Positions 50,115 to 61,462 of a stretch of 64,000 nt of DNA are shown one piece after another. Within the stretch, counting starts at the first letter, position 1. Each line of letters starts with the position of its first letter. Made by a program: the position numbers and the translations under genes. The notes beneath the pieces were generated by a model. It saw only the letters and a list, made by a program, of their open reading frames with translations, ran no database searches and was not told the origin of the DNA. Origin of the DNA: Chondrosia reniformis (Eukaryota > Porifera > Demospongiae > Chondrillida > Chondrillidae); the NCBI GenBank assembly GCA_947172415.1, contig OX359198.1:6045401-6109400 (forward strand), written 5' to 3'.

Positions 50115-53100
50115 ATGTCGGCCAGCCGGCTTGCAAAATTGTCCTTTCTATGGTTACTAAAGCTAATTGCTGTTTTGTCATACGAAGGTGAGTCTCCCCG
50201 TTCAGGCCTTGTACCTAACTCTGCTGAATGGATCGGCTGTAGACTACATACGGTTGAATCCATTCAATGCCAAATCGATAATGATAGCATCAATGTGGTG
50301 GCTTGTGTACAGTCACTGTGTTGGGTAGGGCAGTGAACAGTGGGTTGATTGTTAAATTATTCTCTTGGTACCTACAGTGACCTTAGAAGTGGAGACCTCT
50401 GTGCTATACCGAGGTCCCCTTAAGCTAACCTGTATCTCCCCGGAGAGTCATCCCCAAGTGAGGCTGCTAGCGAAGCGAGGAGACGATCCTCCTAGGGAAT
50501 ACATCTACTACGAACTGAACAAGAGTACTGATTACAATATCGAGGTAGACCAATTGGAAGAGGGAGGAGTTAGAGTGGACATTACAATTCAGGATGTATC
50601 CAGACACAATAATACAGTTTATACCTGTATTCAGTATGTCAGTGGAGTGGAGTTTGTATCCAGTCCTCCACATCTATTAATACTACCAAGTAAGACCATG
50701 TCACACACATTGTCCCATGAATAATCTTACACAACGTGCCACATCTAAGTAATAGGAGTAAAACGAATATAGGGAACTAAACCTAGTGAGAACTTTGGAT
50801 GAGAATACAAGAGTTTTCTCCTTCTTCTCCACTGGGTCATCCACACATGCTTCTTTGACGAAGTGATATTAGTTGCATCCATGATAGATAAGTTTATTGG
50901 AGCTATCTGCAACAAACTTATCTATCATGCTTCTTTGAATACTTTTGCACACTGTCTCCCGTATAGCTATAGCTATGTGTAGATTCATTTCTTAGCTTTC
51001 CTATTTGTGGAAAAGAGTGGTTCAAAGTCATTGCCTGCTTTCCTGTTGAGTTGTACCTCTTCCTACTGTAGTGTTGTGTACATCCAGTAGGTATAGGGTT
51101 AATTAACCCACTGCATAGCATTACTAAGTTAATTGTAATACACTGTCACATGCTTGTTTTGATAGAGATAATGTTTTATACCAGCATTTGATCTGAACAA
51201 AATCTGATTGAATAGGTATACGTATAATAATATCTGTGTGTGTAATAATCACCTTAGGTTAATTAAAGTAGTCTCCATTGTAAGTATATCTGTGATGTAA
51301 TTAACAAGTCTATTTATAGCATATTGTTATAAAGGTATACTAGTCATGTATGCTGAGAAAGTGCATGTACTGTACTGTAACCTCAACTATGTGCTGTGCA
51401 TATATTGAATGGCATCTGTGTGGCTGCACACATTGATAAACAGACCAGTCTTCATGTACAGTGTACTTGATTATTGTAGTTAAGAAATTGTATTTTATGT
51501 ACTTGTGATTGAAAATCATTTGACAGCATCTAATGATATGGTGTTTCTTTACATTTTCACACTTTGTTGATTAAGCCAGCAAGCTTGCCTTTATCACCAA
51601 TTAGTGGATACCTTTATAACAGCAAGCGCTTGCTATTAGTGTTGTAGACTGTGGGTCCTAGGGTGGTGTTGTAGACTGGGGGTCCTAGGGTGGTGTTGTA
51701 GACTGTGGGTCCTAGGGTGGTGTTGTAGACTGGGGGTCCTAGGGTGGTGTTGTAGACTGGGGGTCCTAGGGTGGTGTTGTAGACTGTGGGTCCTAGGGTG
51801 GTGTTGTAGACTGGGGGTCCTAGGGTGGTGTTGTAGACTGTGGATCCTAGGGTGGTGTTGTAGACTGTGGGTCCTAGGGTGGTGTTGTAGACTGGGGGTC
51901 CTAGGGTGGTGTTGTAGACTGGGGGTCCTAGGGTGGTGTTGTAGACTGGGGGTCCTTGGGTGGTGTTGTAGACTGGGGGTCCTAGGGTGGTGTTGTAGAC
52001 TGGGGGTCCTAGGGTGGTGTTGTAGACTGTGGATCCTAGGGTGGTGTTGTAGACTGGGGGTCCTAGGGTGGTGTTGTAGACTGGGGGTCCTAGGGTGGTG
52101 TTGTAGACTGGGGGTCCTAGGGTGGTGTTGTAGACTGGGGGTCCTAGGGTGGTGTTGTAGACTGGGGGTCCTAGGGTGGTGTTGTAGACTGGGGGTCCTA
52201 GGGTGGTGTTGTAGACTGGGGGTCCTAGGGTGGTGTTGTAGACTGGGGGTCCTAGGGTGGTGTTGTAGACTGTGGGTCCTAGGGTGGTGTTGTAGACTGG
52301 GGGTCCTAGGGTGGTGTTGTAGACTGGGGGTCCTAGGGTGGTGTTGTAGACTGGGGGTCCTAGGGTGGTGTTGTAGACTGGGGGTCCTAGGGTGGTGTTG
52401 TAGACTGGGGGTCCTAGGGTGGTGTTGTAGACTGGGGGTCCTAGGGTGGTGTTGTAGACTGGGGGTCCTAGGGTGGTGTTGTAGACTGGGGGTCCTAGGG
52501 TGGTGTTGTAGACTGGGGGTCCTAGGGTGGTGTTGTAGACTGGGGGTCCTAGGGTGGTGTTGTAGACTGGGGGTCCTAGGGTGGTGTTGTAGACTGGGGG
52601 TCCTAGGGTGGTGTTGTAGACTGGGGGTCCTAGGGTGGTGTTGTAGACTGGGGGTCCTAGGGTGGTGTTGTAGACTGGGGGTCCTAGGGTGGTGTTGTAG
52701 ACTGGGGGTCCTAGGGTGGTGTTGTAGACTGGGGGTCCTAGGGTGGTGTTGTAGACTGGGGGTCCTAGGGTGGTGTTGTAGACTGGGGGTCCTAGGGTGG
52801 TGTTGTAGACTGTGGATCCTAGGGTGGTGTTGTAGACTGGGGGTCCTAGGGTGGTGTTGTAGACTGGGGGTCCTAGGGTGGTGTTGTAGACTGGGGGTCC
52901 TAGGGTGGTGTTGTAGACTGGGGGTCCTAGGGTGGTGTTGTAGACTGGGGGTCCTAGGGTGGTGTTGTAGACTGGGGGTCCTAGGGTGGTGTTGTAGACT
53001 GGGGGTCCTAGGGTGGTGTTGTAGACTGGGGGTCCTAGGGTGGTGTTGTAGACTGGGGGTCCTAGGGTGGTGTTGTAGACTGGGGGTCCTAGGGTGGTGT

Positions 53101-55779
53101 TGTAGACTGGGGGTCCTAGGGTGGTGTTGTAGACTGGGGGTCCTAGGGTGGTGTTGTAGACTGGGGGTCCTAGGGTGGTGTTGTAGACTGGGGGTCCTAG
53201 GGTGGTTAACATTTTGTACTGTTTCTGTTCCTCACAGGACCACTAACAGTTTCTGTTCATTGGGGAAAAGGTTCTTTTGATTCTGTTGTCCGGGGAACAG
53301 CAGAGTGGTCGGTAAGTCACCATTTCAATGTATGCATGTCTGTGAATGTTGCCCTGATTAACAGACTGATCAATGGGTAGGTGTGTTGCAATACTTCTAA
53401 GCACTCATTATGTACCTGTAAGTGTATGTGTGTGTACAATCTGTGAATTATCATGTAAAAGCACCACTTATATTGTTTTCATTGGTTGTTGCACTCAGCT
53501 CATAGATAATAACACTTTATTTAAAATGGCAGTCTTTAGTAAGCTTAAGGTTGCTTCTTTATAATTTGAAGGATACTTGAGTGTCCAGAAATCCTTAAGA
53601 TTACATTCTTAATCAGTGGTGATTCTCTTCATCAGTACAAGCTGATAATCAAGACCCAACCCATTTCCAGTCCTATACGTATATGAGATCAACACAAGTA
53701 GCCAAGTAAAAAATTTGAGTGTAGGGGGCGGCATTTGTATATGACTTAAATATGCAGTTTATTATCTCCTAAATGTATTGTGTAAAAAATGTAAAAAATG
53801 TGTTTTTACGTATTTAAATTCATTTTTATTAATATATCCCATAGCTTAACCAACATTTTTTGCATATTTACAAGTAGGTTGGAAAGTTGACATAATACTC
53901 TCTGTTGGCTGTCCCCTATGTATGTATGTATATTCATTCTAAGATAACCTTCCTGTATTCACCTTGAGACTTCCTCATGTACCGAGGAGGAGTGTTCTTG
54001 GTCAATTGAGCTGTAAATGTAAATGTAAATGTGTCTAGCTCACATTCTTCATTTTGATTATAGATTGACCGCCAGGTAGAGGTGGATGGATATCGCTTCA
54101 GGATTAAGGATGCTCACAGTCATAATTTTGTTACAGACGAGCGTCTTCCGCCGCATGTAACATCCTGTGAGTTGACTTCAGACAATGTTGGAAACTTTTC
54201 TAAGTTTGTGGTCATTGTTGAGGCCTTTCAGAACGGAATTCCTATCACCACTGCTTTCAAAGAGGCTACCTTTCCAGGTTTGTCTAGTTTTTACTCATTA
54301 GAAGAGAAGTCTTCATTTTAATACAATATACAAATGGACCTTTTAGTCTCCATCTTAACTTATTTATGAAACCACAAGTGTTCACTTGTGGTGGATTAAT
54401 AAGTTGAAGACAGTCATCCAAACTCACCACCAGAAGTATACCACACTGATGAGCCCTAAAGAGGGTGAAACAGCTGTCTGTGGTTCCTTTGGTGAATTTT
54501 GTCATTTTGGATGATTGGTAGGCGATCATTGGTTGTTTAATAGGACTTCAGTCTCCCAACCAAGATAACACTTCGATCACTTGGCTGATTGGCATAATAT
54601 TTACCAGTGATTATCTATTTTTCAATGTTACTGAGGTGTAATCACAAGGGTAGGCAGTACTGATGCGGGAAATTTTGGATCAGTGCAAATTTTCGTATAT
54701 TTTGTATGATGGCTCGCCATACGAAAATAAATACTACGAAAACGACGACATAATTATTGACACTTGCTAGTAAAAATATGAAAGTGAAAATAAGAATAAC
54801 GAAAATTAATTCTGAAGGCCTTACGGCCATTTATACGAAAATTTGCACCTTCCAAAATTTCCCGCTATACGTTATGTGTTTCATGGTAGGAAATATTAGT
54901 ACAAGACATAATGTATGATAATTGGATAATTGCAATCTCTATATGTCTCATACACAAAAGAGAATAGATAAGTCCCGTATACAGTAGTTATTTTCCTAAC
55001 ATACATTGTGTCTTGTACGTAACAAGACAAAAATGTTTCAGTCATGCTTAATTACACAATCCTATCTTCATTTACTTAACAGAGACTGTCAAACAGCCGG
55101 GTAGAATCGCTTCCAAGCTGGGGATTAGGAGTTGTGAAGACATTATTGTGATTACTGCTGTAGTACTTATAACTGTGCTGCTATTGTTGTCTTGCCTGAC
55201 TGTCTGTCTTGTGTGTATCATAAAGAGAAGAAGAATAGCCCAACGCAGTAAGTTGACAAGTTTGGTAGCTTGTAGACCGTGAGCTGTAGCTGTCCATGAA
55301 TAATCTAATGTATACATTTTCCTACATGCTACTCTGTGATAAATTGAAAAGCCCTATAGGGAACTAAACCTGGTGAGAGCTTTGGATGAAGATACAGGAG
55401 TCTTTTTCTTCTTTTGCTTCACTGGGCCAGACAGCTGTTTCTGGGAATTCCACCCTTCATCAGTGACCCTGGAAGTCTTTCTGAAAGTTCTTCTTTGAAT
55501 ACTTGGTTCTTGCATAACAATCAACTGAATGTCTTTGTATTAACCGGTAGCCTGCTGCCATCTTTATTACCCTGTGTGATTGTGCAATGTGTGTACTGTA
55601 ATTGTCTCGTCAGACATGTTGTATACTACAGTTTGTCCATGTGTTTTTGTCTAGATCTGAAGAGTAGAGAAAGACCAACATCAAATGGAACAGTTCACAA
55701 CCTGAGAGCAGCATACAACGTCAATGTAGTCATTCCGGAGGGCAGCCCTAAATCACTATGTGTAGTTAAATTACCATGA
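50115..55779 (+). CDS. Single-pass Ig-like receptor B
   Basis: Six exons give 320 aa: 50115-50187, 50378-50689, 53238-53311, 54064-54277, 55083-55247, 55655-55779. The signal peptide is LAKLSFLWLLKLIAVLS. Exon 2 is an Ig-like domain: LKLTCISPES with the first Cys, DVSRHNNTVYTCIQ with the second, and N-glycosylation sites. Exons 3 and 4 together form a second beta-rich module (VSVHWGKGSFD, VEVDGYRFRIKD, KFVVIVEAFQNGIPI) that could be fibronectin III-like. The membrane helix is at about 245-271 (VLITVLLLLSCLTVCLV), then KRRR and a short tail with no ITAM, ITIM or NPxY. The Ig exon aligns well with that of receptor A, so the two are paralogs. The second intron is 2.5 kb and mostly minisatellite. 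Confidence 0.78.
50768..50840 (-). repeat. Dispersed repeat, reverse partial copy
   Basis: AATATAGGGAACTAAACC, GAACTTTGGATGAGAATACA and TTCTTCTCCACTGGGTC, in receptor B intron 2. Confidence 0.8.
51637..53205. repeat. 27-bp minisatellite, about 58 copies
   Basis: The unit is GTAGACTGGGGGTCCTAGGG plus TGGTGTT, with a few variants (GTGGGTCC, GTGGATCC, CCTTGGG). It lies in the receptor B intron 50690-53237, ending about 30 bp before the acceptor. The minus strand carries a stop-free 532-codon frame (TTLGPPVYN repeats) because the unit is a multiple of three and no unit contains a stop. Confidence 0.97.
54371..54392. other. Perfect 10-bp palindrome
   Basis: ACCACAAGTG-TT-CACTTGTGGT, a two-nucleotide-loop hairpin in receptor B intron 4. 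Outward of it lies a looser inverted pair (54411-54431 with 54491-54517). Confidence 0.7.
54665..54865. mobile_element. MITE-like 201-bp element with ~30-bp inverted ends
   Basis: The left end GCGGGAAATTTTGGATCAGT with GCAAATTTTCGTAT is mirrored on the right by ATACGAAAATTTGCACCTTC with CAAAATTTCCCGC. The core is AT-rich and has no coding capacity. A target-site duplication is not obvious. It is intronic in receptor B. Confidence 0.65.
55298..55490 (-). repeat. Dispersed repeat, reverse near full-length copy
   Basis: AATAATCTAATGTATACATT, TATAGGGAACTAAACCTGGT, GAGCTTTGGATGAAGATACA, CACTGGGCCAGACAGCTGTT and TCCACCCTTCATCAGTGACC run in the reverse of the canonical order. It lies in the last receptor B intron. 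Confidence 0.85.
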
Positions 55780-57426
55780 ACTTTGACCTTTGTTAGCTAG
55801 ATACGTTAATGGTGTTGAAGACCTAATTGTGACGTCCTCAAGTACTGGTGATTTTGAGACATCAACACCTTAATCAAACTGACTTGGTGTACATTTGATT
55901 GTAATGTTTTATATTACTGAAGTGCATGTTTATTTGTACCTTTTTATTTTAATGTCATTTGATGATCATTTGAAATCCACCAGTGATGGTAAAGTTGTCG
56001 TGTGTACCGACTGTAATGATAACCTTGGAAATAGACAGCAAAGACACAATTAAACTCTTCTGTCAATTTGGAGTTAAAAATTAGTGGCACTGCAGTTGGC
56101 ATATGTATATAGAAGGTTTGATTTTTTAAAATGTACATATAAAACCTGTTTAATGAGTTTTAGAAATTACACCTTTATATATATATATATATTACCACCA
56201 TTCACATACCCATGCATAGCATGGCCGCCCCTAACTCACCTCCCATAGCATGGCCGCCCCTAACTCACACTCCCATAGCATGGCCGCCCCTAACTCACAC
56301 TCCCATAGAATGGCCGCCCCTAACTCACACTCCCATAGCATGGCCGCCCCTAACTCACCTCCCATAGCATGGCCGCCCCTAACTCACACTCCCATAGCAT
56401 GGCCGCCCCTAACTCACACTCCCATAGCATGGCCGCCCCTAACTCACACTCCCATAGCATGGACGCCCCTAACTCACACTCCCATAGCATGGCCGCCCCT
56501 AACTCACACTCCCATAGCATGGCCGCCCCTAACTCACACTCCCATAGCATGGACGCCCCTAACTCACCTCCCATAGCATGGCCGCCCCTAACTCACCTCC
56601 CATAGCATGGCCGCCCCTAACTCACCTCCCATAGCATGGCCGCCCCTAACTCACACTCCCATAGCATGGCCGCCCCTAACTCACACTCCCATAGCATGGC
56701 CGCCCCTAACTCACACTCCCATAGCATGGCCGCCCCTAACTCACACTCCCATAGCATGGCCGCCCCTAACTCACACTCCCATAGCATGGCCGCCCCTAAC
56801 TCACACTCCCATAGCATGGCCGCCCCTAACTCACACTCCCATAGCATGGCCGCCCCTAACTCACACTCCCATAGCATGGCCGCCCCTAACTCACACTCCC
56901 ATAGCATGGCCGCCCCTAACTCACCTCCCATAGCATGGCCGCCCCTAACTCACACTCCCATAGCATGGCCGCCCCTAACTCATCTCCCATAACATGGCTG
57001 CCCCTAACTCACACTCCCCAGCATATTATCACCACCTAAGTAGCAGGTTGGCCTAGTCTAAATTAACTACATAATTTCTATAAAAATCCCTATACGTATA
57101 TATTTTTGTCCTTTTTTCATTTTATGGTTGTACATTGTGTTGCAATCACTATACCAAAAGTATTATGGTTAATTTCAGATGTTAAATTACCAGAAATATA
57201 GCATTATTGATTATATTACAATGTGGAATAAAAACGAATAACAGGAGTATTTTAATGCATTGACAAGTATGTACAATGGAGCAATTAATTGAAATATAAA
57301 GCAGTGATAATGGAATGACTGTGTATGTCATGATATTTAAAACTTAAGTCATGAAGGAATATCAATGGACAACAGTATTTCAAACAAATAATCTCATCTG
57401 TGAAGATAGAGTGGAGATAATCCTAT
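55780..57426. other. Convergent intergenic region dominated by a minisatellite
   Basis: This holds the 3' flanks of receptor B and the SH3 gene. About half is the 29/30-bp array at 56218-57025; the rest is AT-rich with no coding signal. Confidence 0.7.
56218..57025. repeat. 29/30-bp minisatellite, about 27 copies
   Basis: The unit is CCCATAGCATGGCCGCCCCT plus AACTCACACT. A shorter form (CACCT for CACACT) occurs in clusters. Long open frames on both strands are artefacts. Confidence 0.96.
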
Positions 57427-59415
57427 TTAAACTAAAGTACCATCATTATCGGGAATAATTCCACTGTCCTCTGAATTAGCAGGAGCAAAAAGACTGGTGC
57501 TGTTCAAAAAGAGGTGATCATCAGTCGAATGTCTCTTGTATTGTGCATCAGACTGGATTTGACTGTAAGGGAGCGTCTTACGGGCAGACTGGTGAAGCTG
57601 ATGCAGTGGAAATGGAGGCCTCCCTCCTTGCTCATAAAGGATGTCAGCTTCTTGTATCAACTGATGGTGAGCTGCAGAAGTGTTGACTCCTTGTGGTCCA
57701 GGTGATGACATCATTGCATCCATGCCCCAATCCACTAACTGCAAAGTGTTGCCAGGAGAACTGGTTCGAAAAGGTCTTATGCCACGGGGAGAATTTTCCA
57801 ATCTTCTTTCCTCAGGAGCTGCACCTGTGGAAACTCTGAGTGTTGCATTCCTTGGCAATGATTTTGACCTTGCCGTGTATCCTGGCGTGCTTCTAGAAGC
57901 AGACGAACTGGCCTTTGGTTTGGTAATCACTTGATCATATTCTGCAGGAGATGAAATCAATAGTACTTAATACACATCTTATGAGGTATTAAATCAATTA
58001 TTAGATATAAATCTATCTTTTGGATGGAAACGGAACATCTTTCATCATGTTGAGTGTCTAAAAACACAGTTTTTGGTCGAATGTTTCTACCTCAAGGGTC
58101 CTCATCAGTCATACATGCACAACAAGTTGAAAGATGTTCCATCCAAAAGATAAGGGGAACAAAGTGCACAAAGGTACACACGTAGACTCATCATTCTTAC
58201 CTGCTTCCCCCACTGACATTGTTAAGTATTCACGCAAATAACACTTGGGAACAAATCCTTCATTTGAATTTTCCATCCGCACCACCCAAAACCAGTCTGG
58301 GTCATCTTGATTGAGCAATGATACTCGTTCACCTTTAACTAGTGAGATCTCGTTTTCATCCACTGCATCAAATCTTCTGACAGCTTCGTAAACTCCCCAA
58401 ACTACCTTCCTGAAACGAGATACATCTGGCTGATCTGACAGAACAGATTCCAGATCAGATTGATAAGTGGGAATGGAACTTCGGTCACCTTGTCTTGGTG
58501 TATCAGATAAGGTGCGATAAAGTGATAGGGTGTTACCAGTGTGTCCACTCCCACGACTTGAAGTGGAATCATTTGTGCTACTGTGTCTTCCTTGAGATAC
58601 AGGATTCAGACCAAGTGGGATTTGGCGGCTGTCAGACCAAGGTCTATAAGGATCTTCTGTGCTCTCAAAAGGAGTGCTATCTCTACAATCTTGTGAAGGA
58701 GTTCGTTCTGGCGATCGGCTTGAATCTCTCATTATGGTATGGTAGATGCCTTCATGTGATTGAATCTCCTCACGTTCAGTGGGTACAGCAGGTAGAGGTC
58801 TGCATCGAAAAGCCACCATATCTGGTTCCGATGGAGCACGTCTGGCTGTGGTACGGGGGGTCTCTTCAGAAGCTTTCCCAGAGAGACCAAACACCAGGGC
58901 CTCGTTGAGGGAATGGCGAGTACCTTTGGATTGGCTTTGCGACCTTGAGCCATTTCTTCTATCCAGAGTGTTGTTTGGAGAATGCTGCGAACGGCTGCTA
59001 GAGAGCGATCCTCTGCTATTGCATCTCTTTCTGCCGTCCTCCAAAATGAAAGAGGTGGATACGCTTCTCATGTCGGGGTTCCTCTCTTCAAAGAATGGTG
59101 GGTTTGGGGTGGAGTGACTCCGATGACACTCAATGTCATCAACAAATAAGTCGTCATGTACATTTGGAGGTCTAACCATGCAGTGGGATCTAGGTACAAA
59201 TCCTTTTACTCCTGATTCCCCTCTCACGTACATCCACTCTTTTTCTCCACCTAGCAATTCAACAATGTCACCGCGCATAACCACTAGTCCTTTGGCATCT
59301 TGGGGATTATAATCCTGCACTATAATCATCCTCGGATGCTGTGTCTGACTTCTCATCAGATTGGAATTCTCTCCACCTAGTGGGAAAGGTCCGGTTTTTG
59401 ATTTTGATTTGCCAT
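57427..59415 (-). CDS. Adaptor protein with two SH3 domains, 3' two exons
   Basis: Two exons: 59415-58201 and 57941-57427 (stop TAA), giving at least 576 aa. The first SH3 domain reads MIIVQDYNPQDAKGLVVMRG, then DIVELL, WMYVRGESGVKGFVPRSHC. A Ser/Arg-rich linker of about 220 aa follows with many possible phosphosites and a Pro-rich RCRPLPAVPTE. The second SH3 has YEAVRRFDAVDENEISLVKG, DDPDWFWVVR and EGFVPKCYL. Both keep the ALYDY-equivalent, the WxxV region and the GFVPxxY end. The C-terminal exon is Ser-rich and disordered. SH3 adaptors link Pro-rich partners in signalling or cytoskeletal complexes; the arrangement recalls Dlish-like adaptors, but I am not sure. The first exon probably begins at an acceptor (CTTTCATACTAG), so the start is upstream. 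A continuous frame to ATG 59512 is an alternative start. Confidence 0.75.
58013..58152. other. Hairpin in SH3-gene intron
   Basis: The left arm TATCTTTTGGATGG...GGAACATCTTTCA (58013-58047) pairs with TGAAAGATGTTCCATCCAAA AGATA (58128-58152), with a small bulge and a loop of about 80 nt. The loop contains GAGTGTCTAAAAACACAGTT, similar to GAGTGTCTAGAGATACAGTT in the BBS9 hairpin. Confidence 0.65.
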
Positions 59416-59987
59416 CTAGTATGAAAGGACAAAGAGAAATCACTAACATAGACCCCAGCAAAGGAATTACTGTAGCAAAGTTTGTGAAGTTTTTATATAT
59501 ACACATATACAAATTACATATGCGTGCATACTTACATCACCAGAACTATTACACATTCACATATGTACATCCATTTAGCAAGGGTTTTTGACAGCTGCAA
59601 TGAGTATAGTGACTGAATTGTGACAGCTGCTATTAATAGACTAGTTGACTGCACTAACCACCAGATATCATTAACAATTACATAATCAACACCTTTAACC
59701 TAAAATTAATTAATAGGACAAAGTACATCATTAAATTCCCACATAACATTTTCAAAACAGGTCCTCAAACAACAAAAGACTATTACTCCTAATACAAGCT
59801 AAAGGTCTTGTAATATCACTGCTACAAATGACAGAGAAATCTTAAAAACTGCCCTTTATGTGACAAAACTCTTTCCTCAACTAAGAATACATTGACTGAA
59901 ATACAGGTAGCACCAGTGTGGTATATATGTAGCTGTACCACGGTCAGAGTTTCTTGTATAAAATACCACATGGGGGGATACAAATGA

Positions 59988-60033
59988 CCCCCTGCCCCCT
60001 TGTCCCGCCCCCTACCCCCTGCCCCGCCCCCCT
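59988..60033 (-). promoter_or_regulatory. C-rich tract with GC boxes / G4 potential on the minus strand
   Basis: On the minus strand this reads as repeated runs of four to six G including GGGGCGGGGC, a GC-box sequence. It lies about 570 bp upstream of the SH3-gene exon at 59415 and stands out in an AT-rich region. It may be an internal promoter of the SH3 gene. Confidence 0.4.
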
Positions 60034-60121
60034 TAAAGAAAGAAAACCTGTCACTGAGAGAACACTGGCAGCTGACACCATTATTATCACTGGTTTCCTA
60101 GTCACTTATCATTCTTATTCT

Positions 60122-60247
60122 TCTCCAGTGGAGAAGAGAGAAGAAACTCTGTATCCTAATCCAAAGTTCTCACTAGGTTTAGTTCCCTATAGACCTTTTA
60201 TTCTAAAGTAAATGTAGCATGTTGAAAAATGGTGTATTAGATTATAT
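60122..60247 (+). repeat. Dispersed repeat, forward copy
   Basis: CTCCAGTGGAGAAGAG, CTCTGTATCCTAATCCAAAG, CACTAGGTTTAGTTCCCTAT and GTTGAAAAATGGTGTATTAG. Confidence 0.88.
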
Positions 60248-61017
60248 TCCAATGTAATTCCTTCCCGTTTCTCACTATTGCAATGATTGATTATTACAGA
60301 GTGATCCATATAAATAAGCAGATTGACACAGATTCTCTTTAAAGAAGAAACTCATCTCTTTTGTATACTATTTTATGCATGACGTCAAAGGTATTTGAAA
60401 ACAATCTTGTTTGGGTGTCTCATTTCAAACCTGAATGGCAATGCCTAAACTCTCATGACTTTCAGGTGGGGAGTTATGGCCAATCAATAACAAGCAATAT
60501 CTTAAATTTCCCATGGATACCACTTCATTGAAAATTAGATTTATTCAACAAAATAGGAACTTCCTGCTTCTTATAAAAATGCTGAAGTAATACACATATA
60601 GCAAATGCCAAGGTTGTGATGTTTGCATATATAATGCGACAATGACGGAGAAAAGTAAAATTAACATGACATGGGGCTCATTTAAAAAATAAATAATCAC
60701 TTCTGATACAAAAATTGACAGGAAAGTTTGGGAAGAATTGCTGCATCAAAAGTCAAGATGTAAAATGAATATTTATTATGTATACTGGCTGCCATATATA
60801 ACTGTTAGTAACCATTTTCTCTGAAATGTATATAATATTCCATTTCTACCTGACTGTTGCATATAATAGGTGACAAGGCAGTTACAAACAAACATGGAAA
60901 GAAAATACAAGTTACAACTACAGAGAATTACAAGTTCTCAAGGAATAACTGGCTGCTCTTACAAAGCTAACTAGGGTCACTTTCTGTTCACAAAGCTGAT
61001 GTCACAATCATATACAT

Positions 61018-61160
61018 GACCCAGTGGAGCAGAAGAAGAAAGAAAAGAAGAGACTCCAGGATTATCTTTATACAAAGCCCTCTCCAGGTTTAGTTCCCTA
61101 TAGGCTTTTTTACAGAGTAGGCAATGGCATGTAGAAAAATGGTGTATTAGATTTTCATGT
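61018..61160 (+). repeat. Dispersed repeat, forward diverged copy
   Basis: CCAGTGGAGCAGAAGAAGAA, CCAGGTTTAGTTCCCTATAG and ATGGTGTATTAGATTTTCAT; several substitutions in the middle. Confidence 0.82.
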
Positions 61161-61266
61161 AGACAGGTAGTAGATAACATTACCTCACATCAGTTGTGAA
61201 TGAACCACAACCAGATCACATTTAATGCTGCTTCCCTCCCATAATGTAAACAACTATAAGAAAATG

Positions 61267-61462
61267 GGTGTACCTGTCAGCTGTGGGTGTGTACCTGCCA
61301 GCTGTGGGTGTGTACCTGTCAGCTGTGGGTGTGTACCTGCCAGCTGTGGGTGTGTACCTGTCAGCTGTGGGTGTGTACCTGCCAGCTGTGGGTGTGTACC
61401 TGTCAGCTGTGGGTGGGTACCTGTCAGCTGTGGGTGTGTACCTGTCAGCTGTGGGTGTGTGC
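61267..61462. repeat. 21-bp minisatellite with alternating 42-bp order
   Basis: The unit is TGTCAGCTGTGGGTGTGTACC, about nine copies. TGTC and TGCC forms alternate along most of the array. Each unit contains CAGCTG, an E-box. Confidence 0.93.

Noticed and set aside
51614..53212. 532-aa minus-strand open frame
   Set aside because: It consists entirely of a 27-bp minisatellite whose unit is a multiple of three and lacks stops. It lies in an intron of a plus-strand gene and has no splice or start context.
56250..56992. Plus- and minus-strand frames over the 56-kb array
   Set aside because: Tandem-repeat translation only, intergenic between convergent genes.
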